Part shown: piece after piece, positions 13,061 through 24,230 of the stretch
Layout: every line of letters starts with the position of its first letter
Position numbering within the stretch: position 1 is the first letter of the stretch
NCBI RefSeq assembly: GCF_036711975.1
Contig: NW_027248941.1
Coordinates: forward strand, 3,162,001 to 3,226,000
Length of the DNA stretch: 64,000 nt
Direction of reading: 5' to 3'
Source of the DNA: Onthophagus taurus
Lineage: Eukaryota > Arthropoda > Insecta > Coleoptera > Scarabaeidae
The notes under the pieces: model-generated
Seen by the model: only the letters and a program-made list of their open reading frames with translations
The model's database searches: none
Told to the model about the DNA's origin: nothing
Translations under genes and position numbers: made by a program

Positions 13061-15602
13061 TGCTTTAGTTATAGAATACGAATGACTATTACATAAAATG
13101 ATAAGAATCGAATGCGTTTCAGGATGACTTAATAAAAATGTTTGTAGCAATTCACTTTTATTATCTGATATTTTTAAAATTTTACAATGATTATCAGCTT
13201 AGAAACATATAGAGATAAATAAATATCTATCATCAAGAATTTTCCACGATTAAAATAGAAAGAAATCAATTAATAAATATATTCGAAATATTCGTGGTCA
13301 TTTAAAGTAGGAAATAAATGTTAAAGTGTTATCAAAACGATTCGAAACATGTTTATTATTTACTCTTGAAGTTTTGATAACCAGAAATAGAATCTAATGC
13401 TTTCCTAGAAAATAATAATAAAATTAACCAAATCTTTGATGGAACGGCAATTGCCTTGAGAACATTTTGACACTTGTACGAATAATATCTTTGTAAAATT
13501 GATTTTAACTTATTTTGAATTAATTTAAAAAAAAATTTATTAAATTTTTTTGTAAAAAGCTTTATTGATTTAGTTTATTTTTATATATATTTATATGTAT
13601 TTTTCTATGATTAAAATTGATCAACTGATGACACTTAAAGGTGTCATTTTCATATACTTAATTAGGACTTCTTTAAATAATTGTTGTTAGTTTAAAACTT
13701 GTTGTTAGATTTTAGCGTAATAAATTTTATTGAAATTTGAAAAAGACAGCTCTGGAGATTTGAAGCATGTAAATACATACGTTCTAACTTTATTATTTGA
13801 ACGCATTTTCAGCGATTTATTAATTCATCGAAAATATTTTAAAATTATTCTAAGCGCGAATTGACAAAATTTTGGCAATTCTGTCATCGATTATTTTAGA
13901 GGTTAATTTTCATTGCATCTGTCACATTTTGTGATAACCTCATTTTGTTATTTTTAATATTTTTTATTTAATCTGATTTAAAATATTCTTTAAAATATTT
14001 TAAGTGATTCTATTGTTTGCGAAATCGGATAGAATTACACATCGCGGAAAGAGAGAGTCGTGAGACCTGAAACACTACCCACAAAACGAGAGAACAGGTG
14101 TGTCTCTTTGAAAACGGCAGCAGTTGAGTCGAGTCCAAGTTGAATTTCTTCTCTACTCTACAACTAGTAGTTCTCTCAGTGTCGGAGAGAAGAAGAAAAA
14201 GAGAAGCGTACGTTGAGCAGGGCTCAGTTTCTCAGATCTCGAGAGTTAATCGAGTCGCGAACACGCTTTGAAGTGATTCTTAATTTTTAATTTACATACT
14301 TCCGGGAACAAAAAGAATAAGTGAAGCGAAAAAGAAAAGAAAAAATTTTTTAAAATGGATTGTTTTAATGATATTGAGGATTTTTATATAGTTTATGAAC
14401 AAACTTAATTTTTTAAAGGTGATTTTTCGTGAATTTTTTTCTTTGCAAAGTTGGTAAGGCATTTTTTTTATAATTATTTACGATTTTTCGGTTTTGAAAT
14501 TGTTTTCGTTCGAATTTCATTGACATTATGTTACGTAAGTTTCGCTTTGAAATCCTACGACTCCCGGGGGGGGCCCTTCCTCCACCTCCTTCACTCCGAA
14601 CGAGTAATAATTGTGATTTTGCGGCCAGCTGCTTCTCTCTGCTCGATCGGTTTCTCGAAGGTGAACTAGTATGGAAATGATCGTTTTCTATTGCGGAGGA
14701 ATTTTAACAATTTTTCGCTTTAAATTATTAAATTATTTTTTTTAATAGTAATTTAATCAAAAATCCCATTCCAACAGGGACGAAACGCAGCTTAAGTAAA
14801 CTAAAACCTAAAGAACTTTTTATATTAAAGAACGGTTAACCCAACTTGTTGTTTTCTTAGTTCTTTATTTTCCAAGAAATCGTTCTCGTCTCTTTAAAAC
14901 CCGGAAATGTCGCCGAGATAATTGCTTTTTCGAGAAGAACTTCTCAGTTTCGATCGTAAAGCTGTTTTATGCGTTGCCGCAAATCCTTAACTTTAATAGT
15001 TTTCTCAAATATTATTACCAAGGAACCAAAATAGATCGATTTTATCACTTTTGCAGGAAATTCTTTGGATTTATCGCGATTATTATTAACTAAAAATAAT
15101 TTTGTTATTCAAATAGTGACGTTTAATTTGTTGTTTCGAGCGCCACCTCTGATTCGTTAGCGACAACTTTAATCGAAAATGTCAAATTTTTGAGCTATCA
15201 AAAAATACCAATCAAAATTAATATCGTATTTATAATTTCTAATAATTAAAACATAATTAATTTTAAATTTAAATCGCTTTTATGAAATTAAAACATTTTT
15301 AATAAATTTTTATTTTTTAAAAGTTTATTTTTGTCATAGCGTTTAGCGTTGGCGTGAAGTTGAATTTTGAAACATAACCTCAAATTGCTTTTATTACATT
15401 TATTATTTATCACATATATTATATTTCTTATACGAAGAAAATGTTAAATTAAAAGCACCTGTTCTTTTTAAAAGGAGAAGGGGGCGTTGGCCTTGAATAA
15501 CTGTTCATCATGGTTTTAAAACGGATCCTTTAAATCCTTATTTTTTCGTATTTCTCGTTTTAAACGTTACTTTTTATTCCAGATCACAAAATATAAATAA
15601 CC
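13061..15602. other. Intergenic region with probable 5' non-coding exon(s) of the DAN-like gene
   Basis: No coding region found in 2.5 kb. From about 14030 to 14660 the sequence becomes purine- and GC-richer, with GAGAGAG stretches, CTCAGT initiator-like words, a G8 run near 14570 and a donor-like GAAGGTGAAC at about 14657. This fits a non-coding first exon of the downstream gene, whose first coding exon begins after an acceptor at about 15582 (TTATTCCAG). An AACATAACCTCAAAT word sits at 15371-15385. The 13061-14030 part is plain AT-rich sequence. Confidence 0.4.
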
Positions 15603-16942
15603 ATGAACACGCATTATCAAACTTTTTTAACTTGCTTCCTCTCAATAATCTCCGTTTCATTAACCGAAAGAGAACACAAGGTAAAAAAAATAACGGTAAA
15701 CTTAGTATTTTGGTTATTTATGTATTTTTTGAAGGTACATAACATTGTGTTGTACCCGGAGAAACATTCTTGGTGTAAAACGACGAAAATCGAACAAATC
15801 GTGACAATGCCCGGTTACGAACCGATGACGATCGAGAATAACGTTTGCGTTGGGGCCTGTTACAGCTATTCGATACCTAGAACTCAGCCCGCTGAGCCTG
15901 GGGAATTAATCGGACCATATTGTGACAGCTGCCAACCTGCTAAATCAGATTGTTATCATGTAAAATAATTCTATTTATTAGGACCCACTTTTACCCATCT
16001 TTTTAAGTTGGTAAAAGTGTGTCTAAATCATTTTAATTAATTGTCATTTTATTTTTTTAGGTTACATTAAAAGCAGACAATAAAAATTCAGGTCCACCAA
16101 CAGCAAAAAAATACGTTCAAATAATAACAAATTGTAGCTGTCAATCATGTTCGAAAATGCAAGAAACCGATTGCGAAGTTTTGGAAGAAAAAACTTCGGA
16201 GCTTCCATCAGATTTATTTAGTACACCGATCGATGGAAATTTCACTTTATTAAATTCAACTGTAAAACATAAAATAAGCGAGGACGTTCCCGAATTATTA
16301 AACATCGATCAATTAAATGTAACATCACCGAATTTAGAGCCGTTAAACGAAGATGTTAACGCTGTTTTGCGCAAAAAATTAATTCAATCTTTATCGGTAA
16401 CGATTAAAAATTTCGATTTGACAACAATCGATGATTTAAAAAAAGAACAGGTTTTAAAACAGCTTATTTTTGCGTTGGAAGATGGGAAAAATAAGTTTTC
16501 TGATGATAATTTGTTGGCGTTGTTTACATCGGCGAGTACGGAACATGTTGATTTAAAAAAAATTAAAGATATTCTGTTTATAGTGAAGGAACAAAGAGAA
16601 TTGTTGGAGAAGCATCGAAATTTTGGGATTTTAGGAAATTTCGTGCCAATTATTAACGATAATAATAATAATAAAATTAAGCAAAGTGAAAATTTTGGCG
16701 GGTTAAAAAATTTGAATCTTTATAAAGGGGGTCATTTAGGGTTGGGGATTCAACAGCAATCGGTTGAGACTAACTTTATTCCGGAATCGAGTCATAAACA
16801 CCATCATTATATAGGTGAGGTTATACAAAACGTTGGGGTTAATCCGGGACATCTTAGTAAGGGTCCACATGGTTCTTTGGTGGTCGTCCCCCAAGTTAAA
16901 GTTAAAAAGAATGAGGAGGGGTTGATTATGCAATACGAATAA
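15603..16942 (+). CDS. DAN/NBL1-type secreted cystine-knot protein
   Basis: Probable secreted antagonist of the DAN family, which in vertebrates binds BMP ligands. Exons 15603-15680, 15735-15959 and 16061-16942 sum to 1185 nt (394 residues). Residues 1-20 (MNTHYQTFLTCFLSIISVSL) look like a signal peptide. The cystine-knot domain spans about 40-130: SWCKTTK, then NVCVGACYSYSIPRT, YCDSCQPAKSDCYH, and the closing ITNCSCQSCSKMQETDC. The remaining 264 residues have no recognised domain and include a histidine-containing, glycine-rich tail (SSHKHHHYIG); vertebrate NBL1 is only about 180 residues. The first coding intron is 54 nt, a multiple of three with no stop, so retention would insert 18 mostly hydrophobic residues after the signal peptide. 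Confidence 0.85.
15981..16022. repeat. Small hairpin in the second coding intron of the DAN-like gene
   Basis: CACTTTTACC is followed about 13 nt later by its exact complement GGTAAAAGTG, just downstream of the donor at 15960. The function is unknown and it may be chance in AT-rich intron sequence. Confidence 0.35.
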
Positions 16943-17629
16943 TTTAATTTATTTATAACAAACAGATTTCTTGTATATTTTCTTTGTTAATTATTAAAAG
17001 AACACAATTATACAGCAAATACCAATTTACTGTGTAGAAAGTTAATTTCTTTTGTTAAAAAGGGTTTAAGGGTTAAGGCACAGCTTAATTGATGGTGTAA
17101 AATAAATTATTATTTAAAGTAGGGCTGTGTGAAATCTGTATTAGTCACTAAACAAAATAATCTTGTTAATAATATTATCTTTTCTATTTCTTGTTATTTT
17201 TTAAGTAATATATAATTAAATAAAATAATTAATTATTTAGTAATTTATTTCAATCTGTCAAAACAAAACAAGTAAGGTTATGTTCTCTCTAATATAGATT
17301 TTAAATGTTGACAATGACAATCTAATCCAATTCACTTTGGATTAGACAAATCCAAAGCGAAATTATAAAGAATACTCCATCTTTGTCATACCAACAGCGC
17401 ATTATGACATCTTGTCACACAAAAAAATGGGTACCATCCTTTGATTATATGTAATATTATTATATATAATCAAAGATACCATCTCATCATTTTAAAACGT
17501 TAATTCACGTTAATTTCAGCAATAAACAAACATAACCCAAAAGCTTTTTGAGAATATTTAGGAATTAAATAGTAAATAAAAAACGATTTACTATAAATGA
17601 TAAAAAAACAATAAATATATTATTAAAAT
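16943..17629. other. Convergent intergenic region between the DAN-like gene and NAPRT
   Basis: Holds the two 3' UTRs. It contains several AATAAA-type words and, at about 17415-17482, an AT-rich near-palindrome whose arms read ggtaccatcctttgattata and tataatcaaagataccatc. A GTTATGTTCTC word lies near 17276. No coding segment seen. Confidence 0.45.
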
Positions 17630-19327
17630 CTACATTAATTCTCCAATTGGAGCATTCTCCATCCACAATTGATGTAAATAAGTGTACAAAGCATCCGAAA
17701 CTGAGACTTTATACGGAGTCGGATTTAAATTCCTTTTAATATCACATCGAAGCGTTTTCAACGATGCTTGCACTTTTTTTCGAATTTCTTCTAAACTTTG
17801 TAACTTTCCAACTACTTTTCCGTTTTCCCAATAAACGCTATGGAGATTCTCAACCCTCGATGGAATAACATAGGCTCTTTTTGATTCTTCGAAAGGATGA
17901 CGACACAAAACTCTTTCATTAACACTAGGCGGTGCTTCATCGGCGTTTTGTAACAAATCAATTAATGCGTCACCTTTCGCGCTAAATAACCTGTAAGCAC
18001 TTTTTCGCCCGGGGATTGTAATTTTTCCAACATCTTGAGTTAATTTCATTCTGGGCTGATTGTTTAATTCGACTAATTTGTAAATACCACCCATTGCGGG
18101 TTGTTTTTGGCAAGTAACTAAATGAGTTCCGATTGCAAAACAATCAATGTTATGGCCTTGCTCGTTTAAACTTAAAATCGTATCATCGTTTAAATCGTTT
18201 GATACAATAATCATTAAAGATTCAAAAAAGGTTAGATTAAATTTCTTTGATATATCAACAAAAGATTGTCTTGCAACTCTAGATAAATACGCTAAATCCC
18301 CGGAATCTATTCGAACCCCAACAGCTTGATACCCCAAATCGTTTAATCCTAAAGCTACAGCTGAAAAATTAATTAACCCACTTCTTTTAACATCATACGT
18401 ATCAATGAGTGCAACAAAATTATTTGGAAAAGCTTGAGCATAAGACACAAACGCTGCTAATTCACCGTTACTCGCTTCGGCTTCTAAAACTTTATAAACA
18501 CTAACCAATTTAGATCGATACCCCAAACTTAATCCTAAAAGATTCATTTTTTCTCCATTAATTGAGGTTAAGTAAGGATTTTTGACATCCTTTAAATCTG
18601 TGAATGAGGTTATGTAAGCGTGGGCGTGAGTCCCTTTTACCGGGATGTTAAATAATTTCCCCGCTAAAACGTTACTAGTCCCATCGAAACCACCGATGTA
18701 AGCATATTTCGAAGCGGTAAGACCCCCATCGGGTCCCTGGGCTCTCCGAAGCCCAAATTCCAATAAAATTTTATCACCGGCTACGATTCGGTGTCTTGCA
18801 GCATTTGTTGCAACCAAAGAAGCAAAGTTAATTAGTGTTAATAAAGTTGTTTCAAGTAATTGGACGACAATTAAGGGACCTAAAACATAATTAATAAATT
18901 TTAATTAATATCAATAAATATTTTGATATTAGCCTTCAACAATTAATAAAGGGACCCTTGGAAAACATACACTCCCCTCTTCTAATCCATAAATAACAAC
19001 ATCATTCGCATTTATCCCCGAGAGATATTCAAAGAACTCCTTTTCGATCGTTTCGGGAAGGGCGCTTTTTAAATATTTCAAATCGCTCTGGGAATATCGG
19101 AAGTCTTTGACGAAAGATATCGCGTCTCCGAGACCGGCGAAAATTGTAAATTCGCCGTGAAACGGATTCTTGCGAAAATAGAGGTCGAAGACAGCGACGT
19201 CTCGGTGTTTTCCCGATTTCCAATAAGCGTAAGCCATCGTTATCTGGTACAAATCGGTCAATAACGGTTGAACTATAGTGTTTTTAGTGGAATGATCTCC
19301 TATCTTTATAGGATTATTTGTAGTCAT
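17630..19327 (-). CDS. NAPRT: Nicotinate phosphoribosyltransferase
   Basis: First enzyme of the Preiss-Handler route to NAD: nicotinate plus PRPP gives nicotinate mononucleotide, in the cytosol. Two exons, 18934-19327 and 17630-18879, sum to 1644 nt (547 residues, about the animal length). Recognisable segments are [20 protein letters not shown], the [10 protein letters not shown] stretch, [18 protein letters not shown], the [10 protein letters not shown] loop, [13 protein letters not shown] and [11 protein letters not shown]. The single 54-bp intron uses a GC donor (GAAG then GCTAATATC) with an AG acceptor. Only this junction gives the expected [13 protein letters not shown] and keeps frame; the nearby GT gives a stop. 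The gene is divergent from the RNF207-like gene 650 bp away. Confidence 0.96.
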
Positions 19328-19980
19328 TTTTGTGTATTCAATTTAAGTGAGGTTACGTTAATTTTGAACACAGATTTTAACGGAACTGTTGGGGTTGGGA
19401 GTGAAGTTGCAGCGATACCAACTTAAATTATTTTTTGAAGTAAATGTTACTAAAATTTTGGATTAATTACTCATTTAATTAATTTAGATTAATTAGATAT
19501 ACTACAAAACATTTTCTTTCTATATTTCTAATCAGCTATAATAACCTGTAAATACCCATTAATTACTACCATCTCCTCCTCCGCTTAAACTTGAATTATT
19601 TATCAAGCTTGATCCATTTCTTTTCGAGCTAAGTCAAGGTCGCTTGCGGCCGAGGCAGTACGATCATAGTACAATTATTTAAATCGTACCATTTCTGAAA
19701 TGAAAATCAAAGTTTATTGACCTTATTGACCCCACACCCTCGCTCTGTGCAGAAAATCTAGGTCAAAGGTGATTCAAGACATGCGCACCGATAAAGGGCG
19801 GTTTTCCTTTCTCCATAAACAACACCCACACCGCATTATCACCGCATTTAAAGAAGAAGAGGTGCGAAATTACAAATTTTTAATTAGAAATTATCTATTT
19901 CTTAGGGTGAGCTGATTCAAATTTTAAAACAACATTTTAATTTTATTTTTTTTTTAATAAATAGAAAAATACGTAAAGTT
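19328..19980. promoter_or_regulatory. Divergent promoter region NAPRT / RNF207-like
   Basis: 653 bp between two head-to-head start codons. A GAGGTTACGTT word lies 22 bp upstream of the NAPRT start (19349-19359). The middle (about 19600-19860) is less AT-rich. No coding segment or repeat found. Confidence 0.45.
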
Positions 19981-22900
19981 ATGGATCCCCCTGGGCCAGA
20001 AATGTTCGATTTTCCCAATAACAACCCGTTATTGTGCCCGATTTGCCACGATTATTTCACAGAGCCTTGCATTTTAAATTGTTACCACACGTTTTGCTCG
20101 AGGTGTTTACGCGGGAGAGAACAAGATAGGAAATTGATTTGTCCTTATTGCAGGTGATTAAATTAATTTTATTTATTACTTAATCTTGCTTGATACCTAT
20201 GTTGTGGATTAAGGCAACCAACATTGATAAAGGATGGCTTAATGTTACCACCCCCAGACACCCTTATGCGTCAACTCATCGATATTGCTAATAGTGAGAA
20301 CCCTCCTTGTTCCAATTGCGATAAACGCGATCGAGCAAGCATGTATCATTGTAATACTTGTGGTGAGAATAAGAAATTGATTAAAATTAAAAATTGAAGT
20401 TATAATTGCGTACTTTGTAATATAGGGCAAGCTCTTTGCTCAAATTGCCGCGACAATACCCATCGGGCTAAAATGTTTTCTGCGCACGAAGTTGTTCATA
20501 TGTCAAAATGCACCAAAGAACCAAAAAGGGTGAGACTACTCTAAAAAATTAAATATTTAATTAAAAAAGAATCATTTTTAGTGCCCCCAACATACCGAAC
20601 CCTACATAATGTACTCCCCCCTTCAAAACACAATGCTTTGTGTGAACTGCTTCCGAGACACCCCTCCCGAAGTCCGATCTCAATGCCTTGACATCGACAC
20701 AGCCCATCTCCAATCAACCAAGCATTTATCACGCGCCCAAAACGCAATAACCGACCTCCAAACGTCAGTTCGCGACTCAATTTTAGCCCTAAAATCGTTA
20801 ATGGATGAGTTACGGAGGAATATGGACTCGGAAAAACATACGATTAACACATTTTGTCAGGGTATGCAAGAGGCTATGGCCAAAACTCACGCCGCTATGA
20901 TCATGGAGGTTCAGCGACAATTTGAGAGTAAAGATCGAGTGTATCGGGGGCAATTACTACTTTTAGGATCGGTTATGCCCGTTTTGCAGCTCCACCTAGT
21001 GCTGTGTGCGACTTTTACAGCCGCTGCGAACAAATATCAATTTTTGGAGTTATGCCCGGCGTTAATTGAGCGATTAGGTCAAGTGGGACAACTTAGCCAA
21101 CCTGTAAGGTAATTTAAGAAACACGATAAGGTTATCTCAAAAAATTTAGTACAAATTAACCTCAAATATAATTGTCAACTTTTTAGTGTCATTTTCTGAT
21201 TTTTTAGTAACATTTTCCGTCGTTAGAAAATTATTAAAAATACTTATTAAGTTATTTGTCAATTTTGCCAAAGTGTTTGCGGGTTAATTTATTACACAGT
21301 TATTTGAAAAGGTCTTGATTCAGATTATAATATACATATTTACATCTTTAAATTTGACCAATTGAATATACATATTTTAATATTTATTACCAGCCCTAAG
21401 AAATAAAATAAATCAATGAAAACTTTCAGAAGAAAAAATGTAATAAATTTTTTTCTAATTTGTTACTCATTATTTTATTTATTACATTATCTTTTTAGAT
21501 CTTTGCAAAGTTCCTCAATCAAAACCAATTATCGTAGCGAATTTGCTCAAAGTTTGGAGCCATGGATTGGGCCTCAAGCTGTGTCCCAACATGTTGCCGA
21601 AATAGCTGGTGATTATTAATTTATTTTTAGAAATTTCGGTTAAATTTTTTTTTTTAGCCACCTCAAGATCTTTTCCTGAGCCACCACCAACAACAAAAAA
21701 GCAACAAAACTTGTTAAAAACAAAAGTTTTGGAAGCCGAAACGTCGTTTGCAACTCATTGTAGATCGTTTGAGTCGCAAATTCGCGATTTAAATCAACAA
21801 TTTAATACGGTTAAAGATAAAGTTACCGAACTTCACAAAGATATCACGGCGATTCGTAAAGCTCAAACACCGCCGTTGATAAATCGTTATGAATTGTTAA
21901 GTAGAGAATGTAATATTTTAGAGACAAGCTTAGAGAGGCAACAAGAAGATTTGGAGAAGATGGGGATGGTGTTTGAAGCGGCGTGGGAAGAACAACTTTG
22001 GAGAATTCGGGTTGAACAAGAAGTCTTTTCGTGCCAAAAAGCTGATGTGATGATGTTAAGGAACGAATTGAAACGATTAAGCGAGGTTAAAAATGAAATG
22101 GAGGTTTTCGTTAAAAGTTTCGGTCAATTTGATGTTAGAAAATCGGTCATAAACGACGAAATCGATTTAAATCTACAAAGTTTTTTGGATCATTTCGGTA
22201 GGATTCATCAAAGTTTGAATCAACACCAATCGGAACAAAATTTGGGGAAAATCCCTCGCTCGAGGAGTCGCGTTTTGGGGCAATTCTTCGATAAAGTTCG
22301 ACCGAATTCCAGCGTTGGATGCCACGAAAGGGAGCGGAGTAAATCGGCGGGGCAAACCGACAAAATTGGGAAAATAAAAAAACCCCAACAAGTTAACATG
22401 GAACGCTTAGAAACACAAATTAAGGAGAAACTACAAGATTTTATCTGCCAAAAACAATTAGCCTCGAAATCCGATACAGAAACCGAGCACAAGTTGATAC
22501 AAAACAAAAAAATTTTATACAAAAAAATTAATAAGAGTTGCGATCGAATTAATTTAACACAACCTAACCTTAAAATCGATACGAAAGCGTTGATTCACGG
22601 CGAAAATCGCGACACTCAAAAGAATATTCAAATGTCACAGCCTAACCTAAAAAGTATTCACACAAAAACAACCGAATCTAACCTTAAAAGTACCCAAAAA
22701 AACCTTCAACAACAAAAAACCCCATCGAAATCGCCGAGAAAACCGAAAATTTATCCGTATTCCGATGGCGAAGACAACGTTTTTTACTCATTAAACGACT
22801 CCGCCGATTCGATGTCAACGTCTAGTCGAAGATCTTCGTTGGAAACGCCAGATAAGACATTGGTCGTTGTGATAAATAGAAGAAATAAAAATTTAACTTT

Positions 22901-23189
22901 AGCTCAAAAACAGAGAAGTTGGGAAACTTTCCCGCCAAAACGTAAACACCACCATGTTTGCCATAAATTATCAGCTCCAGGAGGTGGCGGAACGACTAGT
23001 GCTGGAATGAGTAGTGGGGGATTATGCTCAGGGGGAGGTTTAAGTGGCGGGGGGCCGTTAAGAAAAACGGACAGTTTTGAAGGGCACGAAGAAGCTGTTA
23101 AAAGCTTAGTGGCCGCTGTGCAAGAAACGCGGAGAAAACCTAAATTAGCTGGAGGAAGCGGGGGTGGGGGAGGAGGTGCTGGCAATTGA
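19981..23189 (+). CDS. RING finger / B-box protein, RNF207-like
   Basis: Probable TRIM-like E3 ubiquitin ligase. Exons 19981-20153, 20214-20362, 20426-20529, 20582-21108, 21499-21608 and 21658-23189 sum to 2595 nt (864 residues). A C3HC4 RING occupies residues 19-57 (CPICHDYF, CILNCYHTFCSRC, CPYC). Cysteine/histidine pairs at about 85-145 (CSNCDKRDRASMYHCNTCG, CSNCRDNTH, CPQHTEP) form B-box-type zinc sites. Long coiled coil follows, with a 526-codon last exon whose first half is heptad-rich and whose tail is low-complexity and ends in glycine runs. The RING, B-box, C-terminal BBC coiled-coil layout and the CPQHTEPY segment suggest RNF207, known in vertebrates for acting on cardiac potassium channels. 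Other TRIM-like proteins are the alternative. Confidence 0.8.
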
Positions 23190-24230
23190 TGGATATTTAT
23201 AGGTTATTATAGTTGGTTAGAAATATAGAAAAAAAATGTTTTGTAGTAATATTAGATTAATTAAATAAAAAAAACGAATTAATCTCCAATATTAGTAACT
23301 TTTACTTCAAAAAATAGCTTACGTTTGTATCGCTTTAACTTCACCCCCAAAGAATTCCGTCAAAGTAAACTCACTTAAATTTAATACACAAAAATGACTA
23401 CATACAAAAACTTTTTTAGTATTGCTTTAGTTTGATGAAAGTTACAAATAAATAAATTAAAAAAATTATAAAGCGACATCTATTATCCAATAGGATTACT
23501 CGGCACAAATTGTAAGCAGAAATTTACCTCCTCAGTATTATGTGATCCTAATACAAAATGCGAAAAATTCAACGTCAAGTTGTTTCAAGATTTGACGACG
23601 ATCTTGTAGAAAGGGAAATTGCTTTTACGTTTTAACGATTCGTCATATTATTCTGCAATAGATGTCTGTAGATGTCAATAGATGAATTACAAATTATAAA
23701 AAAAAATATACTTCGATAATAATTATTTATGTACCAAGTCAGCAGTGTCTGAAGAATTGAATTTAAATAGGAACAAATAAAGAAATATTATTAACCTCAA
23801 TCTAACTTTAATAATAATTTTTTATTTTTCTTTAACCCAAATAATCTTGATATTATTCAAATGGGTGGCTTCGTTTCTTTCTAGTTACTTGTACTCATCA
23901 TTATTGTGCTTATCTTAATTTCTTAATCATAATAATCGTTTAGAAAACATTTGATTTGATACAACTTGATATTATTTAACATCAATATATTGAGTTTTAT
24001 TTTAGTTGAGATTAAACAACAAAAGTAGGTTAAAAAAACTTTCAATAATTATAATAACAATACTTTATTTTTCGTATTTAAATTTATATATAAACAAATA
24101 GTAAATAAACGGATTAATCATGCAATATAAATAATAGAATATTCTTATAAAAAATATTTTTTCTCCGATCAATTTAATTTAACACATTTTCGACTTATTA
24201 TAGGTTATGAAATTAACAAAATATTTAAAT
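23190..24230. other. Convergent intergenic region RNF207-like / FAM21
   Basis: Two 3' flanks. AATAAA-type words near 23261 and 23450 could serve the RNF207-like transcript. No coding segment or recognisable element seen. Confidence 0.45.

Noticed and set aside
17412-17482. microRNA-like hairpin
   Set aside because: Almost pure A/T stem centred on a TA palindrome; no mature-like arm or loop; more like a simple palindrome.
19600-19760. Possible tRNA or SINE in the NAPRT/RNF207-like spacer, because of its less AT-rich sequence
   Set aside because: No A/B box pair, cloverleaf or repeat end could be recognised.
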